Assembly: GCA_023375785.1 (NCBI GenBank)
Contig: SZWC01000089.1
Coordinates: forward strand, 115,456 to 179,455
Origin: Penium margaritaceum
Lineage: Eukaryota > Streptophyta > Zygnematophyceae > Desmidiales > Peniaceae
Direction of reading: 5' to 3'
DNA: 64,000 bases
In this document: positions 53,446-63,921 of the stretch, in pieces
Layout: the number at the start of each line of letters is the position of its first letter
Position numbering within the stretch: the first letter of the stretch is position 1
Notes under the pieces: generated by a model
What the model was told of the DNA's origin: nothing
The model's database searches: none
Seen by the model: the letters and a program-made list of their open reading frames with translations, nothing else
Translations under genes and position numbers: made by a program

Positions 53446-54345
53446 CAAAAGTCAAGGCATCTTCCTACCATGGCATACATGAGGTTGCCAATAGCAGACT
53501 AGTAGGGAATGTTCTCCATCTCATGGGTGTGCTGATGGGCTTGTAGTCGTCCATGTTGTAGCGCTTGAGGACCTCCATGATTTACTTGGTGTGGATCAAC
53601 TTGATGATACATGCTGCTCAATTGTTGTGGACGGCTATCCCAAGGTAAAACTCAAGCGGACCCATGTCCTTCATCTTGAACCTTTTGCTGAGATCTCTCT
53701 TTAGCTTGTTCAAGAGCTGGACGGACGACGATCAGATGGTCAGTTCATCCGCGTATAGTGCAACTACTATGAAGCCTTGCTCATCCTCCTGTACATATAC
53801 GCTAGGGTCATTCTGGCCATGGTGAATGTGAGCCCGGCCATGAAACCGTCCATCTCCTTGTACCACATCCTTGGGGCCTGTTTCAGCCCGTAGTGCTTTG
53901 ACTAGTTTGCAAACCTTGCCCACATAAGATTTCACTCCCTCGGGTACTTCCATGAGCACTTCTTTCTCTAGCTTCCCGTAGATGAAAACCGTCTTGACAT
54001 TCATCTACTAGCCGTGTGCCACCATATCATTCTGGTCCACCAGAATGATCAGGTGGACCTCTAGATTATTTGTAACAGCGATACCCAACATGGATCTGAT
54101 GGAGGCACAGGTGACGACAAGCGCAAAGGTCTCCTTATACTCGAAGCGTGCATGCTAGAAAAACCCATTCGTCACAACTCTTGCCTTGTACTTGTCGATA
54201 GTACCATCCTTCTTGAACGTTTTTCGAAGTGCCCACTTTGACCCTACCACGTGCGGTTTGGAGACTATCCACCAAAACCCATGTTCCTTTCTATTCAATG
54301 GATGCGAGTTTGCTATCCACTGTCTCCTTCCACTTGGCCGCATCT
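53446..54345 (-). pseudogene. A6 reverse transcriptase, with RNase H trace
   Basis: RT pieces: WALRKTFKKDGTIDKYKARV, MNVKTVFIYGKLEKEVLMEV, PEGVKSYVGKVCKL, QNDPSVYVQEDEQGFIVVAL and YADE in place of YVDD, so inactive. Segments are joined by shifts near 53880 and 54010-54150, including a small duplicated stretch (attctggtccacc). The leftmost part matches the start of RNase H (MVGRCLDFCYALS). Confidence 0.82.
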
Positions 54346-54840
54346 GGCATGTTCATAGCCTCCGTTTTGGTCACAGGCACTCCCTGAGGCAAGCATGACC
54401 AGGTGAGTTTGTTCCATTCCGCACTCTCATCATCGTACTTGGGCAGAGGTTTCGTTTACTACATAGTATGCCATAGTGTTGCTGGTGGTGTTTCAAGGCT
54501 ACGTTACTTCTGTTTCTCCTACGCTGCTAGTCATCCGTTCTTTGAGGAAAAGCCACCGGCCTCAAAGTTTCACTCAGAGGCCTCGGACGACTCAGACTCA
54601 GTCTCACAGTCCGTCGATGTATCCGCCTGCACAATCACTCTCCCTGTAGCACCATCCTTCATTAGCACAGTCTGCCAGTTCTTAGGTGCCTGATCACCTA
54701 ACTCAAGCAACACAACCTACTCTCTTCATTTGGGCGCATAAAAAGGATCTAGTGACTCTCCCTTGCCGAGCGTCCTTTCTTCAAACTTGACATCTCGGCA
54801 CCTGAAGAGGTTTCTAGCCGCTTGGTCATACAGCCTTTAG
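54346..54840 (-). other. A6 integrase/RT linker
   Basis: Variable linker as in A3; Ser/Asp-rich on the coding strand; no separate gene. Confidence 0.75.
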
Positions 54841-55560
54841 ACCTATCTAACCATTATACACTTACAAGCGCGTGCATCCAGCTTACCACTTCCTTCTCTT
54901 GCTAGGATCTTTATCCAGTCGAAGACCCTCAAATGTGATGCATCTGGCTTTTTCCCTCAGCAAGCCGCGTGTGGCATCCTGAGCTGCTTCTCTTGCTGCT
55001 TCTTACCACCCCTTCCAAGCGCTGCTGTCGGAGTGAGATTCACATGGTAGCAAGCAGTTCTTGCAGCTTTAGCCGAGAAGAAGGGTGGGAGTTTGGAGTC
55101 AAAGAGCATGCTTTGTGTCATGCTGAGGATAGTCTGGTTCATCCGCTCGGCAACACCATTACGCTGGGGGATGTAAGGCGTGGGGGTCTGGTGGTAGATG
55201 CTGTGTTGGCTCAACGAGCCTTTGCATGCCTCGTACTCACCACCATTGTCTGTGTGCAGTGCCTTGACCTTCTTGTTTCTCTACCACTCTACCATCGTGA
55301 CAAACTCTTGCAACTTCCCCTTCACCTCTCACTTTGTCTTGAGGAAATACATCCACATCTTCGGACTGTGGTCATTAAGAAATGTCAAGAATTAATTATT
55401 GCCGCCGTTCAAAGGAATGCAGAATGGTCCACACACATAAGAGTGAATCAGGTCCAAGTTTACTGCCGCACGTTGCTCATTTCGCTCAAAGGGCTTTCTC
55501 TTTACCTTGCCTTGGAGCATGGCTCATACAACAACTTGCACTTTCCCTCATCTGTGGCCT
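54841..55560 (-). pseudogene. A6 integrase
   Basis: Open 54957-55214: MSQHSIYHQTPTPYIPQRNG, VAERMNQTILSMTQSM (catalytic Glu kept), LPPFFSAKAARTACYHVNLT, KKQQEKQLRMPHAAC. Upstream, with shifts, the region holding the two Asp residues (HSDVCGPF-like and TDNGGEYEACKG) is recognisable at 55220-55480. Confidence 0.83.
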
Positions 55561-56185
55561 TGCATCCCTCCATCCCATGAAGCACTTTGTGCTACTCCAT
55601 AGCTTGCACTATACTTTCGGCTACATGGCCAAAGCGCCTGTGCCACATCTCAGCATCTCTGTCAGTGGAGTTGGCCGCCATGGTGACGACTGTGGTGGAA
55701 CATTAGGCTTTGGAGACTTGGGCTCTTCAACTGCTGCATATGTCTCATTTGTACTGGCAAGGAGCTTGGTCGGCAGCACGTAAAGCTCATCAACTCTTGG
55801 GACCTGTGCGGCAAGACTCAACTCGGGATAGGAGATCTTGATACCCTTGTTCTTAACGATCATGGCCTCTTCCTCTGTGAAGACGACTGTCATGTTGTGG
55901 TCCATGATTTTGGACACTTAGAAGACATTTGCCGCAAAAGACGACATGTAGACAATGTTCTCCAGTTTAAAGGTTTTTTCAGCACCGTTCACATTAATAC
56001 TAGTCAACTTATCTTCCTCGCCTTACGCGTGGACAAGGCTGCCGTTGGTTCACTTGAAGCGGCATTCAGTGTCCCTAATTGAGATAAATCATCCTTTGAA
56101 GACTGGTGATTCATGCTAGAGTCGCTCCCGTAGGCTCCATGCTTGAGCAATGCCGCTCTGCTAGTTGCCAAAATACTCTCAACCA
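55561..56185 (-). pseudogene. A6 GAG-pre-integrase and protease
   Basis: DAEMWHRRFGHVA-type GAG-pre-integrase (55600-55680), then LYVLPTKLLAS, VNKGIKISYPELSLAAQVP, SKIMDHNMTVVFTEEEAMIV, and the triad region GSDSSMNHQSS in which Asp-Ser-Gly is Asp-Ser-Ser. A deletion after SSK removes a few codons. Confidence 0.83.
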
Positions 56186-57040
56186 TCATGTTTGTCAACT
56201 CCTCACCCTTTCCTTTGCCCTCGTTTCTACCACCATGCTCTCCGTCTTCCTTCTTGGGAGTACTGTACTCGTGTGCCCAACGCCTAGGCTTGCAAAAGTT
56301 ATGGCACTTTCGAGGATGATTTGAACCCTTTCTAGCGCCACCATTGCCTTCTCCTCCACCGCCACCACTTCCGCTATTGCTTTGGCTAGAAGAAGAATTG
56401 TTGTTATGGCCACCGTACTGTGCAGCAAAGGTTAAAATGTTAGCCTCACTACCGTTACGACGCATGGCCTTGTGTACAAATTCGAACATTCCCTGATACG
56501 TCAAATCCTCCTCCTTCCAACCGCCAAAGACGTTGATCAGAGGACCCGAGCTTTTAGGTGGCGCCATGAGGAGGATCATGGCATGGATATTGGTGTCAAT
56601 TTCCCAGTTCATTTGGGTCACTTACTGCAGCAGACCTTCAAACTGCAACAAAAAGTCTGCAATTGACTCTCCTTCGCTCACCCTCATCCAAATCAGCCTT
56701 TGAAGGATGAAGAGGCGATTTGTGAGAGTCATTGATTGATGTACACGTGCAAGCTTCTCATGAGCCTTTCATGTATGCGTGATACATTGGAGGTGGACAT
56801 GCTGTGCCTCATGCACAAATGTCACAAGAATCAAAAGCGCCATGTCATTTTTGACACTCCACGCTTCATATCCAGCACCTGTTGTTAGACTTTCAACCTC
56901 TTCTCCAAGAAACATCTTCAAGTAGCAATTCACCCTTGTGACAATCTCAAATTGCAATTTCCACAAGGAAAAACGTATCCCTGTGCATTTTTACATCCCA
57001 CCGTTGACCTGCTCAAGAGTGAGGGTTGCAGGTGTCGTCA
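56186..57040 (-). pseudogene. A6 gag
   Basis: Capsid blocks MWKLQFEIVTRVNCYLKMFL, GEEVESLTTGAGYEAWSVKN, ALLILVTFVHEAQHVHLQCI, MTQMNWEIDTNIHAMILLMA, SSGPLINVFGGWKEEDLTYQ. It is the only Copia-A copy here with CAG (56418-56420) at the codon that is TAG elsewhere, and the frame runs on through the Gly/Ser run to CHNFCKPRRWAHEYSTPKKE (a damaged zinc knuckle). The frame 56004-56621 is the longest gag 3' frame in the family. Confidence 0.86.
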
Positions 57041-57420
57041 TACTGCTTCTGTGCTTCTCTACTTTGTTAAAGCCGATGTATGTTAACATAGGCTATTGTT
57101 TGCTACCGTTTCAAAAGGTACAGATCCTTTGCTTACCCTTAGCCGTTGATCATCTGCAAACAGAGAAGAACACACACTAATGAACTTAGGATTGTGCCTA
57201 CAATGACAGAGCTTATCATGGTTGGGGTCCTAGGGTCATACGTCCAAGGGCAGACCTTATCCTTGGCCCTTGTTTTCTAACTGCCAGCACCCGCCGTTGG
57301 AGCATATGCAGCAAGCCGAGTTCATGGAGCTGATGGAGCTGATGCGTGCTACAAGACAGAGAGGGGAAGAGAGTGCGCAAAAGCGTGCCTTACAACTAGT
57401 CAGTGTGGGCCCATAACCCT
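57041..57420 (-). other. A6 leader with primer-binding site at 57406-57419
   Basis: Exact TGGGCCCATAACCC next to the LTR. Short GGAGCTGATG repeat near 57325. No gene. Confidence 0.87.
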
Positions 57421-58190
57421 TGGTCAACCTACTTGAGGCGATGGTCTAGAAAACGGGTTTCAACACAATGGATCTAGCCAACCGCTCTTGGTATTGTAAC
57501 CAACTGGTGATATCACTCTCAGAGCCAATGTTCCACACTGAGGAGTTCATAGGAATCACTTCCTTGCACTGTATCCTTAGCACCTGGTAACTTTCACGCA
57601 AGGAGCTTACTCCTGGGGCATAGACCAACCAATGCTTCTTTACTGTCTGCCTTTGGCGGACAACAATCTTACGAGTCTTGAAGGTAGGAACCGAACTCAA
57701 TGACATGCAACTGACAGGTTCTTTTAGTCCTAGAGCCAGCCTCTAGCCTAGGCGCACAGTGGCTCCTTGGGTGAGCCACTTTGGGGGCAATCTGGATTGC
57801 ATCATCCCCCTGCCTACATGGCGCTCCTTATGACCGCCAAGTTGCCCCAGCCACTAGAAAGGACCTTTGAATGTTCTAAGATGTCTCTTACACACTTCTT
57901 ATCCCCTTTTTTGTTACAAAGACAATAAGTCACTAGGGTCGGATTTGACCAAGTGACCTCTCACTCCAGAGAATAACTCTGGATCCTGTTCACCGTAGAT
58001 AGTTGTCCTAAGTAGAGCTTGCTGGTTATACTATCCAGTTTAGACCAAGGGGACTTGATCCAAAGGATCCGTGCATGCCTTGCCTATATGGACCAGACTT
58101 AGGGACTTACTCCAAGGGAGCATTGCATGTCTTGTTCATCCTGTGCCTATCCAAATGTCAGTTGTGGACAACGAGCATATGAGGTCAACA
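57421..58190 (-). repeat. A6 5' LTR
   Basis: 770 bp, tggtcaacctac ... atgaggtcaaca. Confidence 0.92.
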
Positions 58191-58780
58191 ATATAGGAAC
58201 CAATTTGGAGGCGTAGAAGACTCTGAACCGTTGCGGCTGGTGTGCTACATAGACACCGACTGGAGAGGAAGAATTGATGAGAGAAAGTCCACCTCGGGCT
58301 CTGCGTGCCTCTGGAATGGTGGTGCAGTCTCTTGGGCAAGCAGAAAGCAAGAGTATGTCTCCCACTCTACCGCTGAGGCAGAGTACATCGCTCTCCCATA
58401 AGCATGCAAAGAGACATAGTGGCCACGCAGTTTGCTTGCCAAGATGAAAGCAAGTAGCAAACAAAAGCAATAGAGGTCTGCATCGACAACAAGAGTGCCA
58501 TGAAAATGGTACACGAGGATATCATCTCCCGACGGACCAAGCACATCGAGAACAGGTACCAGTACTCACACGACCTATTCACAAATTAGATTGTGGACCT
58601 AGAATACGTGGAGACCATGAACATGCTAGCAGATTGTATGACAAGGGTGCTTGATAGCGAATTGAACTTTGCAGGTACTTGAGGCATCGGTATGGTCAAC
58701 GCAGTGGACGAAGACAGAGGCTAAGACTACTGGAGAGAGAAGATTTCTCACACCTAATGGACAGAGGTATAAGGGAATGT
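58191..58780 (+). pseudogene. A5 RNase H
   Basis: Plus strand, resuming A5: CYIDTDWRGRIDERKSTSGS, ALWNGGAVSWASRKQEYVSH, STAEAEYIAL, then DNKSAMKMVHEDIISRRTKH with shifts, and the end VLEASVWSTQWTKTEAKTTG near 58679. A purine run (ataagggaatg) precedes the LTR. Confidence 0.83.
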
Positions 58781-58781
58781 T

Positions 58782-59493
58782 TGTTGACCTCATATGCTCC
58801 TTGTCCATCTGTAACATTTGGACAGGCAGAAGACAAACAAGGCATGCACTGCTCCTTTGGAAAAAATTCCCTTGGTTTAAACAGGATGGTATAGCAAGCA
58901 AACACTACCTAGGACATGTCCTGGTGGCTTAGACTAGTTTGTTTTTGAGGCGAAAGGTCCCTGGGTCAAATCCCAGCCCAGTGACTAATTTTCTTTGTGA
59001 CCAGAAGGGAAACAAGAAGGTTCTTAGGGACATGTTAGAACATTTCAAGCTCCTTCTTGGTGGTTGGTGCCACTTGGCGGTCACAAGAAGCGCCATGTAG
59101 GCAGCGGGGATAATGCAGTTTAGATTCTGCCCAAAGTACCTCATCCAAGGAGCCACTGGAGGCCTAGGATAGACATTGGTTGTAGGACTATAAGAACCCA
59201 TCAGTTTCTTGTCATTGAATACATTTCTTACCTTTGAGACTCGAAACAGAGTTGTTTGCCAGAGACAGACACTAAACAAGCATTCGTTGGTCTAAACCCC
59301 ACGAGTTTGCTCACCATGCGAAAGTGACTAGGTTCTAAGGACATAGTGCAAGAAAGTGATTCCTATGAGTTGCTAAGTGTAGAACCTTCGCTCTAAGGGT
59401 CATATCATCTCTTGGTTGCAATACCAAGAGCGGTTGGCGGGAACCATTGTGATGGAACCCGTTTTCAAGACCGTCGCCTCACGCATGTTGACA
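58782..59493 (+). repeat. A5 3' LTR
   Basis: 712 bp, TGTTGACCTCATATGC ... GCATGTTGACA. Confidence 0.92.
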
Positions 59494-59498
59494 AATGC

Positions 59499-60470
59499 TG
59501 GGATCCTTTGATCACCGTCTTTGGTGGTTGGAAGGAGGAGGATTTGACAAATGAGGCAGTATCCAAGTACGTGCGCGACGAGGCCATGCATTGTAACGGT
59601 AGTGAGGCTAACATTTCAGCCTATGCTACATAGTTTTGTGGTCGTAATAACTCCTCTTCTGGTCAGAGCAGTAGCAAAAGCGATGGCAGTGGAGGAAAAG
59701 GTAATGCTTGCGATGGAAAGGGTTCAAAGCGTCCTGGGAAGTGCCATAACAGTGGCAAGCCTGGACATTCGGCATGGGCGTGCAAGCCCCCCAAGAAAGA
59801 GACGGAGATCATGGTGCTATAAACGAGGTCAAAGGAAAGGATAGGAAGGAGTTGACAAACATGATGGCTGAGAGCATGCCGAAAACCAAGGGAGCGGCAC
59901 TACTCAAGCGTGGAGCATACGAGATCGACTCTGGCACAAACCACCACTCTTCAAGTGAGAAGGATAGGTTCATCTGCATTGGGGATACTCAGTATTGCTT
60001 CAAGTGTGCCAACGGCGCCCTTGTCAATGCACAAGGCGAATGGATAAGTTGATCAGCAGCAATGTGAACGGTGCTCAAAGAGACTTGAAAGTGGAGAACA
60101 TCATCTACATGGTGTCTTTTGCTACAAACCTCTTGTCAGTCTTCAAAATCATGAACCGTGACATGACGCTCATCTTCACGGAGGAGGAGAAGGCCGTGAT
60201 TGTGAAGAAGAAGGATATCAAGATCTTGTATCCCAAGGAGAGTCTTGTCACACAGGTCCCAAGCGTTGATGGGCTCTACGTGCTACAACCCGAGCCCCTT
60301 GAGAGTAAAAATGAGGGATATGCAGGGGCTCAAGAGTCCAAGTCTCCAAAGCGTGATGATAAACCAGAGGCTGTCACCATGGCAGCCAACTCCACCAAAG
60401 ACATAGATGCTGAGCTGTGGTACAGGCCGTTAAGCCATGTGGCTGACAGTACACTACAAACTATGTAGCA
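59499..60470 (+). pseudogene. A4 gag C-terminal half, protease and GAG-pre-integrase
   Basis: Continues A4 gag after A5: TVFGGWKEEDLTNEAVSKYV, RDEAMHCNGSEANISAYAT, the shared TAG (59631-59633), Gly/Ser run, zinc knuckle CHNSGKPGHSAWAC (second Cys is Ser). Protease has an intact triad (EIDSGTNHHSS). Then SFATNLLSVFKIMNRDMTLI, SLVTQVPSVDGLYVLQPEPL, and GAG-pre-integrase AELWYRPLSHVADSTLQTM, ending at TAG 60466-60468 where Gln is expected. Confidence 0.87.
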
Positions 60471-61430
60471 GCACAAAGAGGTTTATGGGATGGAGGGATG
60501 CAAGGCCAAGAATGAGCAAAAGTGCAAGAAGCTTTGTGAGCCATGCCTCCAAGGTAAGGCAAAGAGAAAGCTTTTTGAGTGTAATGGACAATGTGTGGCA
60601 ACAATATTGGGCCAGGTTCACTTTAATGTATGCAACCATTCTACGCTCCTTCGAACGGCGGCAGCAAGTATTTTTTTAATCTTCATTAATGACCACACTT
60701 GCAAGATGAAGATCTATTCTTTCAAGACAAGGGAGAGGTCAAGGAGAAACTGCAATATTTTGTCAAAGAATTTGTAGCCAATCCAGGGCCAGACCACTGG
60801 CAAGCTGTCAAGCACATCATGCGGTGTCTTCAGAAGACACAACATATGGGACTCTAGTTTGCAGGCTAAGAAGGATCTGACTTGCTGCGGAGGTGTGGTA
60901 CACAGACGCAAACTGGGAGGAAGAATTGATGACAAAACGTCTCCCTCGGGCTTTGTATGCCTCTTGAATATTGGTGTAGTCTATTGGACAAGTAGAAAGC
61001 AAGACTGTGTCTCCCTCTCTACCGCTGAGGTGGAGTACATCACTCTGTCCGAAGCATGCAAGGAGATACAGTGGCTATCCACTTTGCTTCCCCAGATAAA
61101 AGTGCCACTAACCCAAGCAACAGATGTCCGCATGGACAAGAAGAGTGCCATGAAAATGGTACAGGATGATGTCATCTCCCGGTAGATGAAGCACATCAAC
61201 AACAAGTACCATTTCTCACACGACCTGGTCCCAAAGGAGATCGTGGACGTGGAAGAAGTAAAGACTAGGAAGATGCTTGCGAGATTGTATTACAAAGGCA
61301 CTTGATAGCAAATTGCACTGTCAAGGTACTCAAGGCATCGGTATGGTCAACGCAGCAGACGAAGACTGAGGTCAAGACTGCTCGAGAGAGGAGAGATGTC
61401 ACAACTAATGGACAGAGGTGCAAGGGAGAG
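60471..61430 (+). pseudogene. A4 integrase fused to RNase H by deletion
   Basis: GAG-pre-integrase end (KKLCEPCLQGKAKRKLFECN), integrase start and KLQYFVK near 60765 run straight into EFVANPGPDHWQAVKHIMRC, which belongs to RNase H. RT and most integrase are deleted and the join keeps the register. RNase H continues (with shifts and TAG/TAA at 60855-60870 at Gln-like positions): GGRIDDKTSPSGFVCLLN, STAEVEYITLSEACKEIQW, MDKKSAMKMVQDDVIS. PPT gtgcaagggagag precedes the LTR. Confidence 0.85.
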
Positions 61431-61432
61431 TT

Positions 61433-62203
61433 TGTTGACCTGATCTGCTCCTTCTCCATCGCTCACATTTAGACAGGCACAACACGGACTAGGCGTGCAC
61501 TGCTCCCTTGGAGTAAGTCCCCTAAGTCTGGTCTAGATAGACTAGGCATGCACTTCTCCTTTGGAGAAAATTTCCTTGGTCTCAATTGGATAGTATAACG
61601 AGCAAACACTACCTATGACAACTCCTTGTGGCTTAGACGTTCCAGAGTTAGTCTATGGAGCGAGAGGTCACTGGGTCAACTCCCAGCCTAGTGACTAGTT
61701 TTCTTTGTGACCAAAAGTGGGACAGGAATGGTCTAACAAACATCTTCGAACATTCCAAGGTCCTTCCTGGTCGCTGGTGCCACTTCGCGATCATAGGGAG
61801 CGCCATGTAGGAAGGGGAGATGATGAAATCCAGATTGCCTCCAAAGTGGCTCGTCCAAGGAGCCATTGCACGCCTGGGCTAGAGGCTGGCTCTATGACTA
61901 TAAGAACCTAGCAATTGCATGTCTTTGAGTATAGTTCTTACCTTTAAGACTCCTAACAGTGTTTTCTACCAGAGGCAGACACTAAAAAAGCATTGGTTTG
62001 TCGAAGTTCAAGGGGTTCGCTCCTCGCGTGACAATGACCAGGTGCTATGGACACAGTGCCAGGAAGTGGTTCCTATGAACTGCTTAGTGTGGAACCTTGC
62101 CTCAAAGGGTAAAATCTCCGATTGGTTGCAATACCAAGAGCGGTCAGCGGGAACCATTGTGTCGGAACCCGTTTTCTAGACCGTCTTCTGAGGCAGGATG
62201 ACA
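61433..62203 (+). repeat. A4 3' LTR
   Basis: 771 bp, TGTTGACCTGATCTGCTCC ... GGCAGGATGACA; TATA region ctatgactataagaac near 61892. Confidence 0.93.
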
Positions 62204-62209
62204 CCAACA

Positions 62210-62280
62210 CTAGACACCGGTGGTCGATGTCTTTGGAAGGTCATTGACCATCGATGAGATTATCGACCACTTGTGTCTAG
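62210..62280. repeat. 71-bp hairpin between two head-on B LTRs
   Basis: Arms 62210-62228 and 62262-62280 (ctagacaccggtggtcgat / atcgaccacttgtgtctag) pair over 19 bp with two mismatches. It is flanked left by the end of the plus-strand B-type LTR and right by the B2 LTR. Confidence 0.85.
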
Positions 62281-63008
62281 TGCTGGAACTCAAGGGGAGA
62301 GGAAGCCATGGAGCAGCAAATATGTGAGAATAAAAGGGCATCACGTTTTACTAAATTATGGTTATTGAATCACTCAAAACGATGGTGTACATATAGAGCT
62401 ATGGCCTGGGCAAGTCAGCCCTCTCACAAGACACACTACTTAGCCATGGAGGCTAAGGCTCACAAACTAGAGTCCATAATCTCACACAAGACAGGAAATC
62501 AGCCTAATAATTAGGCTGACCACTCACGGACAACCTAGAGAGCTAGAAAATGCTCTCGTGGCATACTCCTAGTGGTCACGTAATCCACAATCCCACGGAG
62601 AATCGCCATGTCTCCGTGGCTAGCACACAAGGACCTCACCTAACCTAAACATTAAGGAGAGACACCACTTTCCTAGTTAGCACACTCTCACAAGGCAACC
62701 CAAGAATCTAGGTCCTTGTTGGGTATTTCTCTGATCAGGTCTTGATCCTTGACCTCTTGCCTTTTTCTTTTGTCAAGCTAAGGCATGAAGCCACTGCCCA
62801 TGGTTGCCCAAACATTGGCGGTCCATGATACCGAAAGCTTTAAAACTTCATATCTCCCAATGCGATTGTTGGATTGGTCTGCAACTTGGACCGTAGAAAA
62901 TTTGCCACCTGATCTTTCCAATTATGTAGACTGATGGACAATTAGAGGAGGCATATGGAAATTACTCTTGTGGTCCTGAAATTGAGCCGGATGGCCCCTT
63001 TTCCAACA
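62281..63008 (-). repeat. B2 3' LTR
   Basis: 728 bp, tgctggaactcaagggg ... ccttttccaaca. Contains the uninterrupted hAT-1 target (gatggtgtacatatagagct, gtacatat at 62387-62394). Confidence 0.92.
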
Positions 63009-63027
63009 ATCTCCTATTTTGCCACAA

Positions 63028-63765
63028 TTAGAGTGGGTTGAGCCCACATGCCTTCATGCAGAACTCCAGGTTCTCACCGGTCACTTGCTTGGTATAAAAA
63101 TAAGCAACTTGCTTGCTGGTTGGAGTAAACTCCAGCTTCATACCACCGTGCTGCACCATGTGCCTTATGAAATGATATGCAATGGCAATGTGCTTGGTGC
63201 GTGCATGGTGCTCAGGATTCTTCACAAGTGTGATTGTGCTCTGGTTGTTGATGCGGACAAGAAGTGGAATTGCAGCACTCCCCCTCATCTCTGCCATGAG
63301 ACGCTGAAGCCATTCTTCATCCTTGGCTCTAATGCTGGGAGAGACGTATTCAGCTTCCGTTCGTGAGGTGGCCATGACCACCTGCCGCTTAGTGCACCAG
63401 CTGATGGCCACGCCACTCATAAGGAACAAATATTCAGAGATGGACTTGAGGTCCTTAGGGGTTGAGCCCCAATCTGCGTCTGTGTAGCCGATGATGGTGT
63501 TGTCGTTGCAGGTGTAGGTTATACTGGTGTTGACTGTTCGAGCAAGGTAGCGGAAGATCCGCTTCACTACCTTCTGGTGCTTAGGTCCGGGGTTCGCTTT
63601 GTGCTGGCTCATAGCGCTCATATCCTGTGCAAGATCTAGCTTGGCTGCCACCATCAGGTACATGAGATCAGCCTGCTCTCTACCTGTGTTTGCACCATGA
63701 TAGGTTTCTATGTTCATCATTCTGCCAGAATGACTGCCCTCAACACCCATGTCATTATTCTTCAT
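63028..63765 (-). pseudogene. B2 RNase H with end of RT
   Basis: Open minus-strand frame of 245 codons: ANTGREQADLMYLMVAAKLD, HQKVVKRIFRYLARTVNTSI, GYTDADWGSTPKDLKSISEY (Asp kept), ISWCTKRQVVMATSRTEAEY (Glu kept), RINNQSTITLVKNPEHHART (the Asp of VDNQS is Asn), HIAIAYHFIRHMV, ending CGLNPL and TAA, where B1 has TGA. No stop inside; the frame begins near the RT/RNase H boundary. Confidence 0.88.
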
Positions 63766-63858
63766 AGCTCAAATTCTTATGAACAACATTGTGTATCTCT
63801 TTGCACTCCCTCTATCTCCTTTCTTTCATCCACTTCTACGCTTGTGTTTGTCACCGGT

Positions 63859-63921
63859 TCTCTCTCTCTCTCTCTATCTCTCAGTCTCTCTCTCTCTCTC
63901 TATCTATCTCTCTCTCCCCCC

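Larger units (their letters stand above)
53446..58190 (-). mobile_element. Copia-A element A6, 3' end lost
   Basis: Minus-strand Copia-A copy: 5' LTR 57421-58190, leader, gag, protease, GAG-pre-integrase, integrase, linker, RT and a trace of RNase H. The 3' LTR and most RNase H are missing together with RT of A5, so a deletion removed the A5/A6 junction at about 53446. The right boundary is clean: A5 RNase H resumes immediately. Confidence 0.88.
43483..59493 (+). mobile_element. Copia-A element A5, host of D1 and A6
   Basis: Plus-strand element inserted in the gag of A4. 5' LTR 43483-44233, leader, gag, protease, GAG-pre-integrase (split by D1), integrase to about 53445, then a break with the minus-strand A6, RNase H from 58191, 3' LTR 58782-59493. 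Target duplication aaagc (43478-43482) / aatgc (59494-59498), 4 of 5. The A4 gag reads across it. Confidence 0.9.
34998..62203 (+). mobile_element. Copia-A element A4, host of hAT-2, C1 and A5
   Basis: Outermost plus-strand Copia-A insertion: 5' LTR 34998-39864 (holding hAT-2), leader (holding C1), gag (holding A5), protease, GAG-pre-integrase, an integrase-RNase H fusion and 3' LTR 61433-62203. A perfect target duplication ccaac lies at 34993-34997 and 62204-62208, 27 kb apart. Own sequence without insertions is only about 5 kb, because integrase C-terminus and RT are deleted. Confidence 0.93.
62281..63765 (-). mobile_element. Copia-B element B2, 3' part
   Basis: 3' LTR 62281-63008, polypurine stretch and RNase H of a minus-strand Copia-B element; the rest is cut by the microsatellite or the window end. 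Confidence 0.88.

Noticed and set aside
62210-62280. Hairpin as a microRNA precursor
   Set aside because: Imperfect stem of 19 bp with no evidence of expression; the inverted LTR setting explains it better.
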